A stretch of 64,000 nucleotides of DNA from Manis javanica (taxonomy: Eukaryota > Chordata > Mammalia > Pholidota > Manidae). Below the pieces are notes generated by a model. It was not told the origin of the DNA and searched no databases. It worked only from the letters and a program-made list of their open reading frames with translations. The stretch lies in NCBI RefSeq assembly GCF_040802235.1, contig NC_133170.1, forward strand, positions 43,099,501 to 43,163,500, read 5' to 3'. Made by a program: the position numbers and the translations under genes. Shown one piece after another: positions 12,620 through 22,844 of this stretch. How positions within the stretch are numbered: the first letter of the stretch is position 1; each line of letters opens with the position of its first letter.

Positions 12620-12832
12620 GCCACGTGAGAGGGCATGAGAGCAGGTTTTCCTCAGTTCAGCCTGAGCTACCTGCACCTGGCTCACACCTGATGCTGGCTT
12701 AAAGGCAGATGCCGAGCCCAGGGCACTCAGCTAAGTTGCACCTGATTCCCAGCCCACGGAGACCGAGAGGTAATAAATGCTCTTTTAAGCTGCTACATTT
12801 GGGGATAAGTTGTCGTGCAGCAATAGACGACA
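12620..12832 (+). repeat. Possible old MaLR/LTR 3' end
   Basis: The 3' part has an AATAAATG signal followed by 'CTTTTAAGCTGCTACATTTGGGG' and 'CGTGCAGCAATAGACGAC', the layout seen at the 3' end of several old mammalian LTR families. The family is not resolved, and the 5' limit is a guess. Confidence 0.35.
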
Positions 12833-13549
12833 AACGTGCTTGTCACGACTCAAAGGCTGAAAAATGCTACAGACTAGATAAGAATGTGCTGAGTTCAAAT
12901 TTTGAGGTTAATTAAGGGCTGAAGTCTTCTCACTAAAACTTTTGGTTCGTTAGCAAGTTGTCTCCACCCTGGGGAGTGTTCCTCATGAGGCAGCAAAAAA
13001 TAAAGATTCAGGCCAAGCAGCCAAGGAGAGAAGTCTTGCCTTTGGTTCCTATGTTTAAACCTCTACAGTGAGCACTCCAACAGGACCCTGCGACAGAGCT
13101 TACGGAATCAGAGCAGCACAGATCCAGTCCAGGCCCAAGTGATGTATGGCCAGTGGGTGTGATTGCTGGGCACATGGGCACGGTACAGTCTATTGTGCAC
13201 ACCTCTCTTACCTCCACATTCAGTGCAGTGAAGTTAAAATTGGCTATGGTAGAGGTATGGACACCCAGAAAATCAGCCAGTGCTGCAAATGAGGACTTGT
13301 TCCCCAAAAGGTCACCTATCAAATATTTACCAGCACATCACTGTGTAACCAAGAACTGCTCATTATCACAGACCCAAGGAGCCGCGTGGATTCAATTTCT
13401 GACAAAGTTAATGAGAGCTAAGGACGACAAGAAGGCGGTTGTGGCTGCCCTCAGGGAGGAAGACAAAATGGAGAGTCAGGATGGGCTTGGAAGCATCAGT
13501 GCAGACATGGGGAACCTAAACTGCTGCCAATATATCTCAGGCCCTTGAC

Positions 13550-13737
13550 TTTGGATTCATATGGGCCAAATCCTAGTGGCCATTATTATTATCACCATAT
13601 AGTAGATATAGAAACTAATGAAGGGCATTAAATAGTATTCCAGGAGCACAGAGGTAGTGAGGGCAAAGCCTACACCTGGACCAGGCCTGTGCGGCCCCAC
13701 AGGATATTAACGACATGCTCTACCGCCTCCCACTCTG
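13550..13737 (-). mobile_element. MIR SINE fragment, antisense, diverged
   Basis: The 'CCATTATTATTATCACCATATAGTAGATATAGAAACT' segment, the 'GCACAGAGGTAGTGAGGGCAAAGCC' segment and a final 'GACATGCTCTACCGCCTCCC' correspond in order to an antisense MIR ending in the tRNA-derived head. It is heavily decayed. Confidence 0.5.
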
Positions 13738-14137
13738 CTTTGTCTTCTGACCCTTTGGCTTTTAAATGTCATTTAAATGACTGTGGATTTAATAAGAAAT
13801 GCTTAAGGTGAAAGACTCTTTAAAAAAACTGGGAATATACCTGGATATGTGATACAAAAATTAAAGAATTCCATCCAAGATGTTTTATAAAAATATAGTG
13901 TAAAGTCCACTGCACAGGAGAAAGCTTTGCACAGTAAGCCCGCACAACAGGTCTAATATTGTTAGGGTCCCATGTTCTCAAAATAAGAAAGTGACAGAGA
14001 GTGTGGCACTATCTCTGAAGTCATTAGAATCTGGACCACATTTTGTAAGGCTCAGTCCCCCCATCATTTAGAGGCCTCCCTAGGGAATTTGCATGAGGTG
14101 AAATGCATAAGCTAAACAAATATAAAACTATTTTTTG

Positions 14138-14152
14138 AAAATCGAACAATCC
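14138..14152. repeat. Upstream TSD of the U1 retrocopy
   Basis: The 15-base AAAATCGAACAATCC stands directly before the U1 sequence. It recurs with one G-to-A difference after the A-rich tail at 14339-14353. The difference falls in a CpG, so simple decay explains it. Confidence 0.85.
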
Positions 14153-14316
14153 ATACTTACCTGGCAGGGGAAATACCATGATCACGAAGGTGGTTTTCCC
14201 AGGGCGAGGCTTATCCACTGCACTCCGGATGTGCTGACCCCTGCAATTTCCCCAAATGTGGGAAACTCGGCTGCAGCATTTCTGGTAGTAGGGGACTGTG
14301 TTTGCACTTACCCCTT
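14153..14316 (+). pseudogene. U1 snRNA retropseudogene
   Basis: The 164-base segment aligns end to end with U1 small nuclear RNA. It begins with the ATACTTACCTG 5' splice-site recognition sequence, has the GATCACGAAGGTGGTTTTCCC and GCACTCCGGATGTGCTGACC blocks (stem-loops I and II), and ends in CCCC. U1 normally pairs with 5' splice sites in the spliceosome. Differences are scattered, many at CpG sites. The Sm-site region AATTTGTGG reads as a diverged CATTTCTGG, so a functional snRNP is unlikely. An A-rich tail and a 15-bp TSD (14138-14152 and 14339-14353) show L1-mediated retroposition. No U1-type proximal promoter element is evident upstream. Confidence 0.95.
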
Positions 14317-14338
14317 TAAAAAAGTAAAAAACAAAAAA

Positions 14339-14353
14339 AAAATCAAACAATCC
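14339..14353. repeat. Downstream TSD of the U1 retrocopy
   Basis: AAAATCAAACAATCC follows the A-rich tail of the U1 copy and matches 14138-14152 at 14 of 15 bases. Confidence 0.85.
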
Positions 14354-15097
14354 AGAAAAACATTCAAAGCCATAAAAAAGGTAAACATTGTTTTTTTGCA
14401 TGGCCTGCAGGTCATACTAACTTGAAGGTAAAGTAAAATGCAGAAAAGAAATCAGACAATATTTAGCCTTTCTGGTTGCATTTGAACTATGGATTAAGCA
14501 GAACTCTCTAATTCCAACCCTAGTGATGAGAAACATGTAATATATAAACCTGAATCAAGATTTCCAGGGACTGCTGTGTGAGTAAGTGTGTTGCCTAGGT
14601 GACTTGCTGAAGGGCTAAAAGCTAAAGACAGGAGTTCCAGATGTTATATTTATACAGGAAACACTAGAGATTCCATAAGTAGTTATGAAATTAAAAAGGA
14701 GATTGTAGTAGGGGAAGAGTATTGCTGGGAAAAAAAATCATAGGAAGACACCAAAAATAAAATGAAAAATCCCTTACCCAATCAGATAAAACACAGAAGA
14801 ATGCCCACTTTCTGTTGAGCCACAGTGATCCCAGTTACAGGCCAGAAGATGACTTAGTCTGTGTTCAAGCCCCTTCCAGAGCTAGGTGACCTGCACAGCT
14901 TTAACGTCCTCTCACGAGTGCATTCCTGGCTCAACATCTCATTAGATTTTTATTCCTTGCTAGATTCTGCCCTGCAGCACAGCGTTAGAAAATATCAAAG
15001 GTTACATGGTGGGGGTCTTCTGAGAGCATTGACGTAGGGTTTTTATATCATTGAGAGTACATTTAAAAGAAATGGACCTTTATTAGACATTATTTAA
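14354..15097. other. No gene seen; flank of the L1 insertion
   Basis: No domain, RNA gene or clear repeat. The sequence resumes after the L1 composite at 23849 with what looks like an old L1 3' end, so part of this flank may belong to that older element. Confidence 0.4.
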
Positions 15098-15112
15098 AAA
15101 AATAAGCATCTT
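15098..15112. repeat. Upstream TSD of the composite L1
   Basis: AAAAATAAGCATCTT lies immediately before the L1 5' end and is repeated without mismatch at 23834-23848, after the distal poly(A). A perfect 15-bp duplication around the whole 8.7-kb unit indicates one target-primed insertion. Confidence 0.9.
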
Positions 15113-15379
15113 GGGGGGCGGAGCCAGGAAAGCGGCGTGAGTAGAGCAGTGGAAATCTCCTCCCAAAAACACATAGAGCTATGAAAATATAACAAAGAAA
15201 AATCTTCCTAAAATAGAGACCACAGGACACAGGACAACATCCAGACCACATCCACACCTGCAAGAACCCAGCGCCTTGCGAAGGGGGTAAGATACAAGCC
15301 CCGGCCCGGCGGGACCTGAGCGCCCCTCCCCCCGGCTGCCGGCGGGTGGAGAGAAAACCGAGCGGTTTTTTTTTTTTTT

Positions 15380-16370
15380 TTTGGCGAGCGCTTTTTGGAA
15401 GCCTTAGAGGGACGGGCCCCCGTTGCTGGGGAGGCAGGGTGGCGGGACCAAGCAGGTGCCTGGGAACGGCACTGGAGGACAAAGAATATCCCGCGTTTCT
15501 CCCTGCGGGACCGGCAGACGGGTGCCTGAAACCGGTGCCTGAGGACGGAGGAGGTCGCGCGTTTTTCCCCCTTTTTTTTTTTCTCTTTTTGGCGAGCGCT
15601 TTTTGGAAGCCTTGAAGGGATGGGGACCCCAGTGCTAGGGAGGCAGGGTGGTGGGACTGGTGAGCGGGTACCTGGGACTGGCGACTGAGGACAAAGAATA
15701 TCCCACGTTTTTCCCTGCGGGACCGGTGGGCGGGTGCCTGAGGCCGGCACTTGAGGACAGAGGAAATCGTGCGTTTTTCCCCTTTTTTTTTCTCTTTTCT
15801 GCGAGTGCTTTTTGGAAGCCTAAAAGGGACAGGGACCCCGGTGCTAGGGAGGCAGGGTGGCAGGACTGGTGAGCGGGTGCCTGGGACTGGCACCTGAGGA
15901 AAAAGAATATCCCGCGTTTTTCGCTGTGGGACCGGTAGGTGGGTGCCTGAGACCGGCACCTGAGGATGAAAGAAATCGCGCGTTTTTCCCCTTTTTTTCT
16001 CTCTTTTTGGCGAGTGCTTTTTGGAAGCCTTGAAGGGACAGGGACCCCGGTGCTAGGGAGGCAGGGTGGCGGGACTGGTGAGCGGGTGCCTGGGACCAGT
16101 GCCTGAGGACAAAGAATATCGAGCGTTCCTTCCCTGCGGGACCGGTGGGTGGGTGCTTTTTGGAAGCCTTGAAAGGACAGGGACCCTGGTGCTAGGGAGA
16201 CAGGGCAGCAGGACCAGTGAGCGGGTGCCTGGGACCGGCACCTGAGGACAAAAAAAAAAAAAAAAATCGCTTGTTTTTTCCTTTTTTTTTTTTTTTTCTT
16301 TCTTTCTGTTCCCTCTCTCATTGTTGCTGTTGTTGTTTTGGTTTGGAGAGTGCTTTTTGGAAGTCTTAAA
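15380..16370 (+). promoter_or_regulatory. L1 5' UTR tandem monomer array (putative promoter)
   Basis: The word CTTTTTGGAAG recurs at 15391, 15599, 15808, 16017, 16156 and 16353, giving spacings of 208, 209, 209, 139 and 197. Between copies the same order recurs: GGGACCGG-type segments, 'GAGGACAAAGAATATC' and a pyrimidine tract ending in CTCTTTTTGGCGAG. These are head-to-tail monomers, the last ones shortened. Mouse L1 families carry comparable tandem monomers that act as an additive promoter; promoter function here is inferred from that parallel. Confidence 0.8.
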
Positions 16371-16728
16371 GGGGCAGGACAGGTCACTTAGACCAGAGGC
16401 AGGGAATCTGGGGATCTCTGGGCACTCTAACCCCCTGGGCAGCAGGGAGCACAGAGGCCCCTTATGGAGATAAATAGCCTCCTGGCCGCTCCCCCTCCAA
16501 TTGGGCTCCACCATTTTGGAGGAACAGCCCCAGCCAGGCCAAGCCCACAGCAACAGCGGAGATAAACCCCAAAGCAACTGGGCAGGAAGCAGAAGCCCTG
16601 TCTGCACACAGCTACCCAGCACAAGCAATTAGAGGTCGCTATTCTCCCAGGAAAAGGCTACAAACCAACAAGAAGGGAAGCTCTTCCAGCGGTCACTTGT
16701 ACCAGCTCTGCAAACTATCTCTATCACC

Positions 16729-17619
16729 ATGAAAAGGCAAAACTACAGGCAGACAAAGATCACAGAGACAACACCTGAGAAGGAGACAGACCTAACTAGT
16801 CCTCCTGAAAAAGAATTCAAAATAAAAATCATGAACATGCTGACAGAGATGCAGAGAAAAATGCAAGAGCAATGGGATGAGATGCAGAGAAAAATGCAAG
16901 AGCAGTGGGATGAAGTCCGGAAGGAAATCACAGATGTCAGGAAAGAGATCACAGAAGTGAAACAATCCCTGGAAGGATTTATAAGCAGAATGGATAAGAT
17001 GCAAGAGGCCATTGAAGGAATAGAAGCCAGAGAACAGGAACGTATAGAAGCTGACATAGAGAGAGATAAAACGATCTCCAGGAATGAAACAACACTAAGA
17101 GAAATATGTGACCAATACAAAAGGAATAACATTCGTATTATAGGGATACCAGAAGAGGAAGAAAGAGGAAAAGGGATAGAAAGTGTCTTTGAAGAAATAA
17201 TTGCTGAAAACTTCCCCAAACTGGGGGAGGAAATAATCGAACAGACCATGGAATTACACAGAACCCCCAACAGAAAGGATCCAAGGAGGACAACACCAAG
17301 ACACATAGTAATTAAAATGGCAAGGATCAAGGACAAGGAAAGAGTTTTAAAGGCAGCTAGAGAGAAAAAGGTCACCTATAAAGGAAAACCAATCAGGCTA
17401 ACATCAGACTTCTCAACAGAAACCCTACAGGCCAGAAGAGAATGGCATGATATACTTAATGCAATGAAACAGAAGGGCCTTGAACCAAGGATACTGTATC
17501 CAGCACGACTATCATTTAAATATGATGGTGGGATCAAACAATTCCCAGACAAGCAAAAGCTGAGGGAATTTGCTTCCCACAAACCACCTCTACAGGGCAT
17601 CCTACACGGACTGCTCTAG
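16729..17619 (+). CDS. ORF1: L1 ORF1 protein (ORF1p), intact
   Basis: This 296-residue frame encodes the L1 nucleic-acid chaperone that trimerises and coats L1 RNA in the retrotransposition particle. The N-terminus is polar. A coiled-coil segment lies at about residues 35-95, with 11-residue direct repeats (residues 40-50 and 51-61) rich in MQ.K and QWDE. An RRM-like domain follows, with RNNIRIIGIPE near residues 130-142. The C-terminal domain has AAREK, PIRLTSDFSTETLQARREW and a YPA.LSF segment, all typical of the family. Length is somewhat below the human protein (338 residues). The start follows the 5' UTR, and no upstream in-frame extension is needed. ORF2 begins 168 bases after the stop. 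The ORF is open throughout, so it could be translated if transcribed. Confidence 0.93.
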   Translation: MKRQNYRQTKITETTPEKETDLTSPPEKEFKIKIMNMLTEMQRKMQEQWDEMQRKMQEQWDEVRKEITDVRKEITEVKQSLEGFISRMDKMQEAIEGIEAREQERIEADIERDKTISRNETTLREICDQYKRNNIRIIGIPEEEERGKGIESVFEEIIAENFPKLGEEIIEQTMELHRTPNRKDPRRTTPRHIVIKMARIKDKERVLKAAREKKVTYKGKPIRLTSDFSTETLQARREWHDILNAMKQKGLEPRILYPARLSFKYDGGIKQFPDKQKLREFASHKPPLQGILHGLL

Positions 17620-17787
17620 ATGGGAGCACCCCTAAAAAGAGCACAGAACAAAACACACAACATATGAAGAATGGAGGAGGAGGAATAAGAAGGGAGAGAA
17701 GAAAAGAATCTCCAGACAGTGTATATAACAGCTCAATAAGCGAGCTAAGTTAGGCAGTAAGATACTAAAGAAGCTAACCTTGAACCT

Positions 17788-20700
17788 TTGGTAACCACAA
17801 ATCTAAAGCCTGAAATGGCAATAAGTACATATCTCTCAATAGTCACCCTAAATGTAAATGGACTTAATGCACCAATCAAAAGACATAGAGTAATAGAATG
17901 GATAAAAAAGCAAGACCCATCTATATGCTGCTTACAAGAAACTCACCTTAAACCCAAAGATAAGCATAGACTAAAAGTCAAGGGATGGAAAAACTTATTT
18001 CAGGCAAACAACAGTGAGAAGAAAGCAGGGGTTGCAGTACTAATATCAGACAAAATAGACTTCAAAACAAAGAAAGTAACAAGAGATAAAGAAGGCCACT
18101 ACATAATGATAAAGGGCTCAGTCCAACAAGAGGATATAACCATTCTAAATATATATGCACCCAATACAGGAGCACCAGCATATGTGAAGCAAATACTAAC
18201 AGAACTAAAGAGGGAAATAGACTGCAATGCATTCATTGTAGGATACTTCAACACACCACTCACCCCAAAGGATGGATCCACCGGGCAGAAAATAAGTAAA
18301 GACACACAGGCACTGAACAACACACTAGAACAGATGGACCTAATAGACAGCTATAGAACTCTACATCCAAAAGCAACAGGATATACATTCTTCTCAAGTG
18401 CACATGGAACATTCTCCAGAATAGACCACATACTAGCTCACAAAAAGAGCCTCAGTAAATTCCAAAATATTGAAATTCTACCAACCAATTTTTCAGACCA
18501 CAAAGGCATGAAAGTAGAAATAAATTCTACAAAGAAAACAAAAAGGCTCACAAACACATGGAGGCTTAACAACATCCTACTAAATAATCAGTGGATCAAT
18601 GAACAAATCAAAATAGAGATCAAGGAATATATAGAAACAAATGACAACAACAACACTAAGCCCCAACTTCTGTGGAATGCAGCGAAAGCAGTCTTAAGAG
18701 AAAAGTATATAGCAATCCAGGCACACTTGAAGAAGGAAGAACAATCCCAAATGAATAGTCTAACATCACAATTATTAAAACTGGAAAAAGAAGAACAAAT
18801 GAGGCCTAAAGTCAGCAGAAGGAGGGACATAATAAAGATCAGAGAAGAAATAAACAAAATTGAGAAGAATAAAACAATAGCAAAAATCAATGAAACCAAG
18901 AGCTGGTTCTCTGAGAAAAAAAACAAAATAGATAAGCCTCTAGCCCAACTTATTAAGAGAAAAAGAGAGTCAACACAAATCAACATAAGCAGAAATGAGA
19001 ATGGAAAAATCACGACAGACTCCACAGAAATACAAAGAATTATTAAAGACTACTATGAAAACCTATATGCCAACAAGCTGGAAAACCTAGAAGAAATGGA
19101 CAACTTCCTAGAAAAATACAACCTTCCAAGACTGACCAAGGAAGAAACACAAAAGTTAAACAAACCAATTACAAGCAAAGAAATTAAAACAGTAATCAAA
19201 AAACTACCCAAGAACAAAACCCTGGTGCCGGATGGATTTACCTCGGAATTTTATCAGACACACAGAGAAGACATAATACCCATTCTCCTTAAAGTGTTCC
19301 ACAAAATAGAAGAAGAGGGAATACTCCCAAACTCATTCTATGAAGCCAACATCACCCTAATACCAAAACCAGGAAAAGACCCCAACAAAAAAGAAAATTA
19401 CAGACCAATATCCCTGATGAATGTAGATGCGAAAATACTCAATAAAATATTAGCAAACAGAATTCAACAGCATATCAAAAGGATCATACACCATGACCAA
19501 GTGGGGTTCATCCCAGCGATGCAAGGATGGTACAACATTCGAAAATCCATCAACATCATCCACCACATCAACAAAAAGAAAGACAAAAACCACATGATCA
19601 TCTCCATAGATGCTGAAAAAGCATTTGACAAAATTCAACATCCATTCATGATAAAAACTCTCAGCAAAATGGGAATAGAGGGCAAGTACCTCAACATAAT
19701 AAAGGCCATATATGATAAACCCACAGCCAGCATTATACTGAACAGCGAGAAGCTGAAAGCATTTCCTCTGAGATCGGGAACCAGACAGGGATGCCCACTC
19801 TCCCCACTGTTATTTAACATAGTACTGGAGGTCCTAGCCAAGGCAATCAGACAAAACAAAGAAATACAAGGAATCCAGATTGGTAAAGAAGAAGTTAAAC
19901 TGTCACTATTTGCAGATGATATGATACTGTACATAAAAAACCCTAAAGACTCCACTCCAAAACTACTAGAACTGATATCAGAATACAGCAAAGTTGCAGG
20001 ATACAAAATTAACACACAGAAATCTGTAGCTTTCCTATACACTAACAACGAATCAATAGAAAGAGAAATCAGGAAAACAATTCCATTCACCATTGCATCA
20101 AAAAGAATAAAATACCTAGGAATAAACCTAACCAAAGAAGTGAAAGACTTATACTCTGAAAACTACAAGTCACTCTTAAGAGAAAATAAAGTGGACACTA
20201 ATAAATGGAAACTCATCCCATGCTCATGGCTAGGAAGAATTAATATTGTCAAAATGGCAATCCTGCCCAAAGCAATATACAGATTTGATGCAATACCTCT
20301 CAAATTACTAGCAACATTCTTCAATGAATTGGAACAAATAATTCAAAAATTCATATGGAAACACCAAAGACCCCGAATAGCCAAAGCAATCCTAAGAAAG
20401 AAGAATAAAGTAGGGGGGATCTCACTCCCCAACTTCAAGCTCTACTACAAAGCCATAGTAATCAAGACAATTTGGTACTGGCACAAGAACAGAGCCACAG
20501 ACCAGTGGAACAGATTAGAGACCCCAGAAATTAACCCAAACATATATGGTCAATTAATATTTGATAAAGGAGCCATGGACATACAATGGCAAAATGACAG
20601 TCTCTTCAACAGATGGTGCTGGCAAAACTGGACAGCTACATGTAGGAGAATGAAACTGGACCATTGTCTAACCCCATATACAAAGGTAAACTCAAAATGG

Positions 20701-21612
20701 ATCAAAGACCTGAATGTAAGTCATGAAACCATTAAACTCTTGGAAAAAAACATAGGCAAAAACCTCTTAGACATAAACATGAGTGATCTCTTCTTGAACA
20801 TATCTCCCCGGGCAAGGAAAACAACAGCAAAAATGAGCAAGTGGGACTACATTAAGCTGAAAAGCTTCTGTACAGCGAAAGACACCATCAATAGAACAAA
20901 AAGGAACCCTACAGTATGGGAGAATATATTTGAAAATGACAGATCCGATAAAGGCTTGACGTCCAGAATATATAAAGAGCTCACACGCCTCAACAAACAA
21001 AAAACAAATAACCCAATTAAAAAATGGGCAGAGGAACTGAACAGACAGTTCTCCAAAAAAGAAATACAGATGGCCAAGAGACACATGAAAAGATGCTCCA
21101 CATCGCTAATTATCAGAGAAATGCAAATTAAAACTACAATGAGGTATCACCTCACACCAGTAAGGATAGCTGCCATCCAAAAGACAAACAACAACAAATG
21201 TTGGCGAGGCTGTGGAGAAAGGGGAACCCTCCTACACTGCTGGTGGGAATGTAAATTAGTTCAACCATTGTGGAAAGCAGTATGGAGGTGCATCAAAATG
21301 CTCAAAACAGACCTACCATTTGACCCAGGAATTCCACTCCTAGGAATTTACCCTAAGAACACAGCAATCAAGTTTGAGAAAGACAGATGCACTCCTATGC
21401 TTATCGCAGCACTATTTACAATAGCCAAGAATTGGAAGCAACCTAAATGTCCATCGGTAGATGAATGGATAAAGAAGATGTGGTACATATACACAATGGA
21501 ATACTACTCAGCCATAAGAAGTGGAAAAATCCAACCATTTGCAGCAACATGGATGGAGCTGGATAGTATTATGCTCAGTGAAATAAGCCAAGCGGAGAAA
21601 GAGAAATACTAA
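17788..21612 (+). CDS. ORF2: L1 ORF2 protein (endonuclease-reverse transcriptase), open but with altered endonuclease active site
   Basis: This 1274-residue frame matches the usual L1 ORF2p length. It would nick target DNA and reverse-transcribe L1 RNA. Residues 1 to about 245 form the AP-like endonuclease: Asn22, Glu51 (CCLQETH), Tyr123 (YAPNTG), Asn155, Asp213 (RIDH) and the SDH near 236-238 are present. The catalytic Asp equivalent to human D145 is Tyr153, codon TAC at 18244-18246, giving GYFNTPL. The RT domain has [22 protein letters not shown] and the FADD box (708-711). The C-terminal zinc-knuckle-like motif has Cys1138, Cys1142, His1150 and Cys1155. The RT and C-terminal parts look complete. 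With the altered Asp, the copy is predicted to be endonuclease-deficient. The start chosen is the first ATG of the frame; a shorter start would still include the active site. Confidence 0.95.
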   Translation: MVTTNLKPEMAISTYLSIVTLNVNGLNAPIKRHRVIEWIKKQDPSICCLQETHLKPKDKHRLKVKGWKNLFQANNSEKKAGVAVLISDKIDFKTKKVTRDKEGHYIMIKGSVQQEDITILNIYAPNTGAPAYVKQILTELKREIDCNAFIVGYFNTPLTPKDGSTGQKISKDTQALNNTLEQMDLIDSYRTLHPKATGYTFFSSAHGTFSRIDHILAHKKSLSKFQNIEILPTNFSDHKGMKVEINSTKKTKRLTNTWRLNNILLNNQWINEQIKIEIKEYIETNDNNNTKPQLLWNAAKAVLREKYIAIQAHLKKEEQSQMNSLTSQLLKLEKEEQMRPKVSRRRDIIKIREEINKIEKNKTIAKINETKSWFSEKKNKIDKPLAQLIKRKRESTQINISRNENGKITTDSTEIQRIIKDYYENLYANKLENLEEMDNFLEKYNLPRLTKEETQKLNKPITSKEIKTVIKKLPKNKTLVPDGFTSEFYQTHREDIIPILLKVFHKIEEEGILPNSFYEANITLIPKPGKDPNKKENYRPISLMNVDAKILNKILANRIQQHIKRIIHHDQVGFIPAMQGWYNIRKSINIIHHINKKKDKNHMIISIDAEKAFDKIQHPFMIKTLSKMGIEGKYLNIIKAIYDKPTASIILNSEKLKAFPLRSGTRQGCPLSPLLFNIVLEVLAKAIRQNKEIQGIQIGKEEVKLSLFADDMILYIKNPKDSTPKLLELISEYSKVAGYKINTQKSVAFLYTNNESIEREIRKTIPFTIASKRIKYLGINLTKEVKDLYSENYKSLLRENKVDTNKWKLIPCSWLGRINIVKMAILPKAIYRFDAIPLKLLATFFNELEQIIQKFIWKHQRPRIAKAILRKKNKVGGISLPNFKLYYKAIVIKTIWYWHKNRATDQWNRLETPEINPNIYGQLIFDKGAMDIQWQNDSLFNRWCWQNWTATCRRMKLDHCLTPYTKVNSKWIKDLNVSHETIKLLEKNIGKNLLDINMSDLFLNISPRARKTTAKMSKWDYIKLKSFCTAKDTINRTKRNPTVWENIFENDRSDKGLTSRIYKELTRLNKQKTNNPIKKWAEELNRQFSKKEIQMAKRHMKRCSTSLIIREMQIKTTMRYHLTPVRIAAIQKTNNNKCWRGCGERGTLLHCWWECKLVQPLWKAVWRCIKMLKTDLPFDPGIPLLGIYPKNTAIKFEKDRCTPMLIAALFTIAKNWKQPKCPSVDEWIKKMWYIYTMEYYSAIRSGKIQPFAATWMELDSIMLSEISQAEKEKY

Positions 21613-21971
21613 ATGATTTCACTCATCTGAGGAGTATAGGAACAAAGGAAAAACTGAAGGAACAAAACAGCAGCAGAATTACAGAACCCAAAAATGGACT
21701 AACAGGTACCAAAGGGAAAGGAACTGGGGAGGATGGGTGGGCAGGGAGGGATAAGGGGGGGGTAGAAGAAGGGGGTATTAAGATTAACATGCATGGGGGG
21801 GAGGGAGCAAGGCGAGGGTGGGCTGCACAACACAGAGAGGACAAGTAGTGACTCTACAACATTTTGCTAAGCTGATGGACAGTAACCGTAATGTGGTTGT
21901 TAGGGGGGACCTGATATAGGGGAGAGCATAGTAAACATAGTATTCTTCATGTAAGTGTAGATTAAAAATTT
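21613..21971 (+). other. L1 3' UTR with G-rich tract
   Basis: The segment after the ORF2 stop resembles the 3' UTR of the L1 nested at 33071-34980 ('GGAACAAAACAGCAG', 'GGGGAGGATGGGTGG', 'GGACAGTAAC'). Between about 21721 and 21830 it contains many runs of three or more G (GGGGAGGATGGGTGGGCAGG, GGGGGGGG, GGGGGGGAGGGAG), capable of quadruplex formation. A G-rich 3' UTR tract is a known feature of mammalian L1s. Confidence 0.85.
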
Positions 21972-22165
21972 AAAAAAAAAAAAAAAAGAAAAGAAAGAAA
22001 GAAAGGGGGATTACTCCTTAACAGGATAAAACTATTGGTAAATCAAAGATCAACGCATGCTTTAAATATCCTTAATGTTGATCACTTAAAGGGTGTCAGA
22101 TGATCAGCTATGGAGGTACTCTTTTCTGATAATATTCCTTTCTCTTAATTAAAAAAAAAAAAAAA
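21972..22165 (+). repeat. Two internal A-tracts bracketing a 150-bp segment
   Basis: The L1 body ends in A15 followed by GAAA/GAAAG repeats (21972-22003). About 150 bases of non-L1 sequence follow, then A15 at 22151-22165. The second tract looks like a fossil poly(A) inside the composite, as expected if a first 3' transduction (the 150-bp segment) was later followed by a second. No copy of the outer TSD occurs here. Confidence 0.6.
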
Positions 22166-22306
22166 GCAGTTACTGTGTGCTGACCTCCAATGAGTTCTGC
22201 ACAGTGGTATAGCGGGCATGTCAAAGTGTGGGCAAAGGGTCTGTTTGTTTCTACGCAGAAGGTCAAGGCCTAGCTTGGATACCCAGAAAATGAACTAAGA
22301 TACGAT

Positions 22307-22844
22307 ATGAGGAGGAGCTTCCGGCATCAGCACTCTCTGAGGGACTTGTGCCGGGGGATGATCATCAAAAAGCCTCCACAGGGATCCGGACAATGCTGCG
22401 GTTGTGCTGCATCCAGCCCACCGTCTCCTGGACTTGCCATAAGAATGAGGAGGGAGATGTCTAGGCTGGCATGTGCATACAGTGAGACAACAAATTTGAC
22501 CGGATCTGTACTGTTGGAACTCAACCAGGAGTTGGGAGGGGTGCAAGTTGTAGCACTCCAAAATCTCATGACTATAGACTATCTATGGTTAAAAGAACAT
22601 ATGGGATGTGAACAGATCCCAGAAATGGGCTGCTTTAATTTGTCTGATGGTTCAAGTACAGTTGGACAATATCCATCATATCATAGATAAATTTTCACAA
22701 ATGCCTAGGGTGCCTAAATGGTTTTCTTGGCTTCACTGGAGATGGATGGTAATTATAGATTTGCTTTGTTTATGTCACCGTATTCCTATTATGTTAATAT
22801 GTGTGTGCAAATTAGTTAGTAGTTTAAAACCTATACATACTTAA
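22307..22844 (+). pseudogene. Retroviral env transmembrane-subunit remnant, frameshifted
   Basis: Two overlapping frames together resemble the ectodomain and anchor of a gamma-type retroviral TM protein. The first (22307-22690) holds a heptad-like ELNQELGG segment, an LQN-type helix in the place of the immunosuppressive domain (about 22553-22600), and a Cys at 22617 followed six residues later by Gly-Cys rather than the usual Cys-Cys. The reading then switches frame near 22645-22665 and continues (to 22844) with a tryptophan-rich membrane-proximal part and a hydrophobic anchor. The surface subunit is missing. Sequence upstream may contain the degraded end of pol integrase, but that is weak. 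The frameshift and the lost Cys make it non-functional. It sits inside the L1-borne tail. Confidence 0.7.

Noticed and set aside
13153..13548. 131-codon plus-strand frame
   Set aside because: No recognisable domain or flanking splice signals, and an opposing frame overlaps its start. Treated as chance.
16743..17375. 210-codon minus-strand frame
   Set aside because: It is antisense to the intact L1 ORF1 and fully explained by it.
21972..22003. Reading the L1 as ending here with independent neighbours downstream
   Set aside because: No TSD follows this A-tract, whereas a perfect 15-bp TSD matches the L1 5' flank after 23833.
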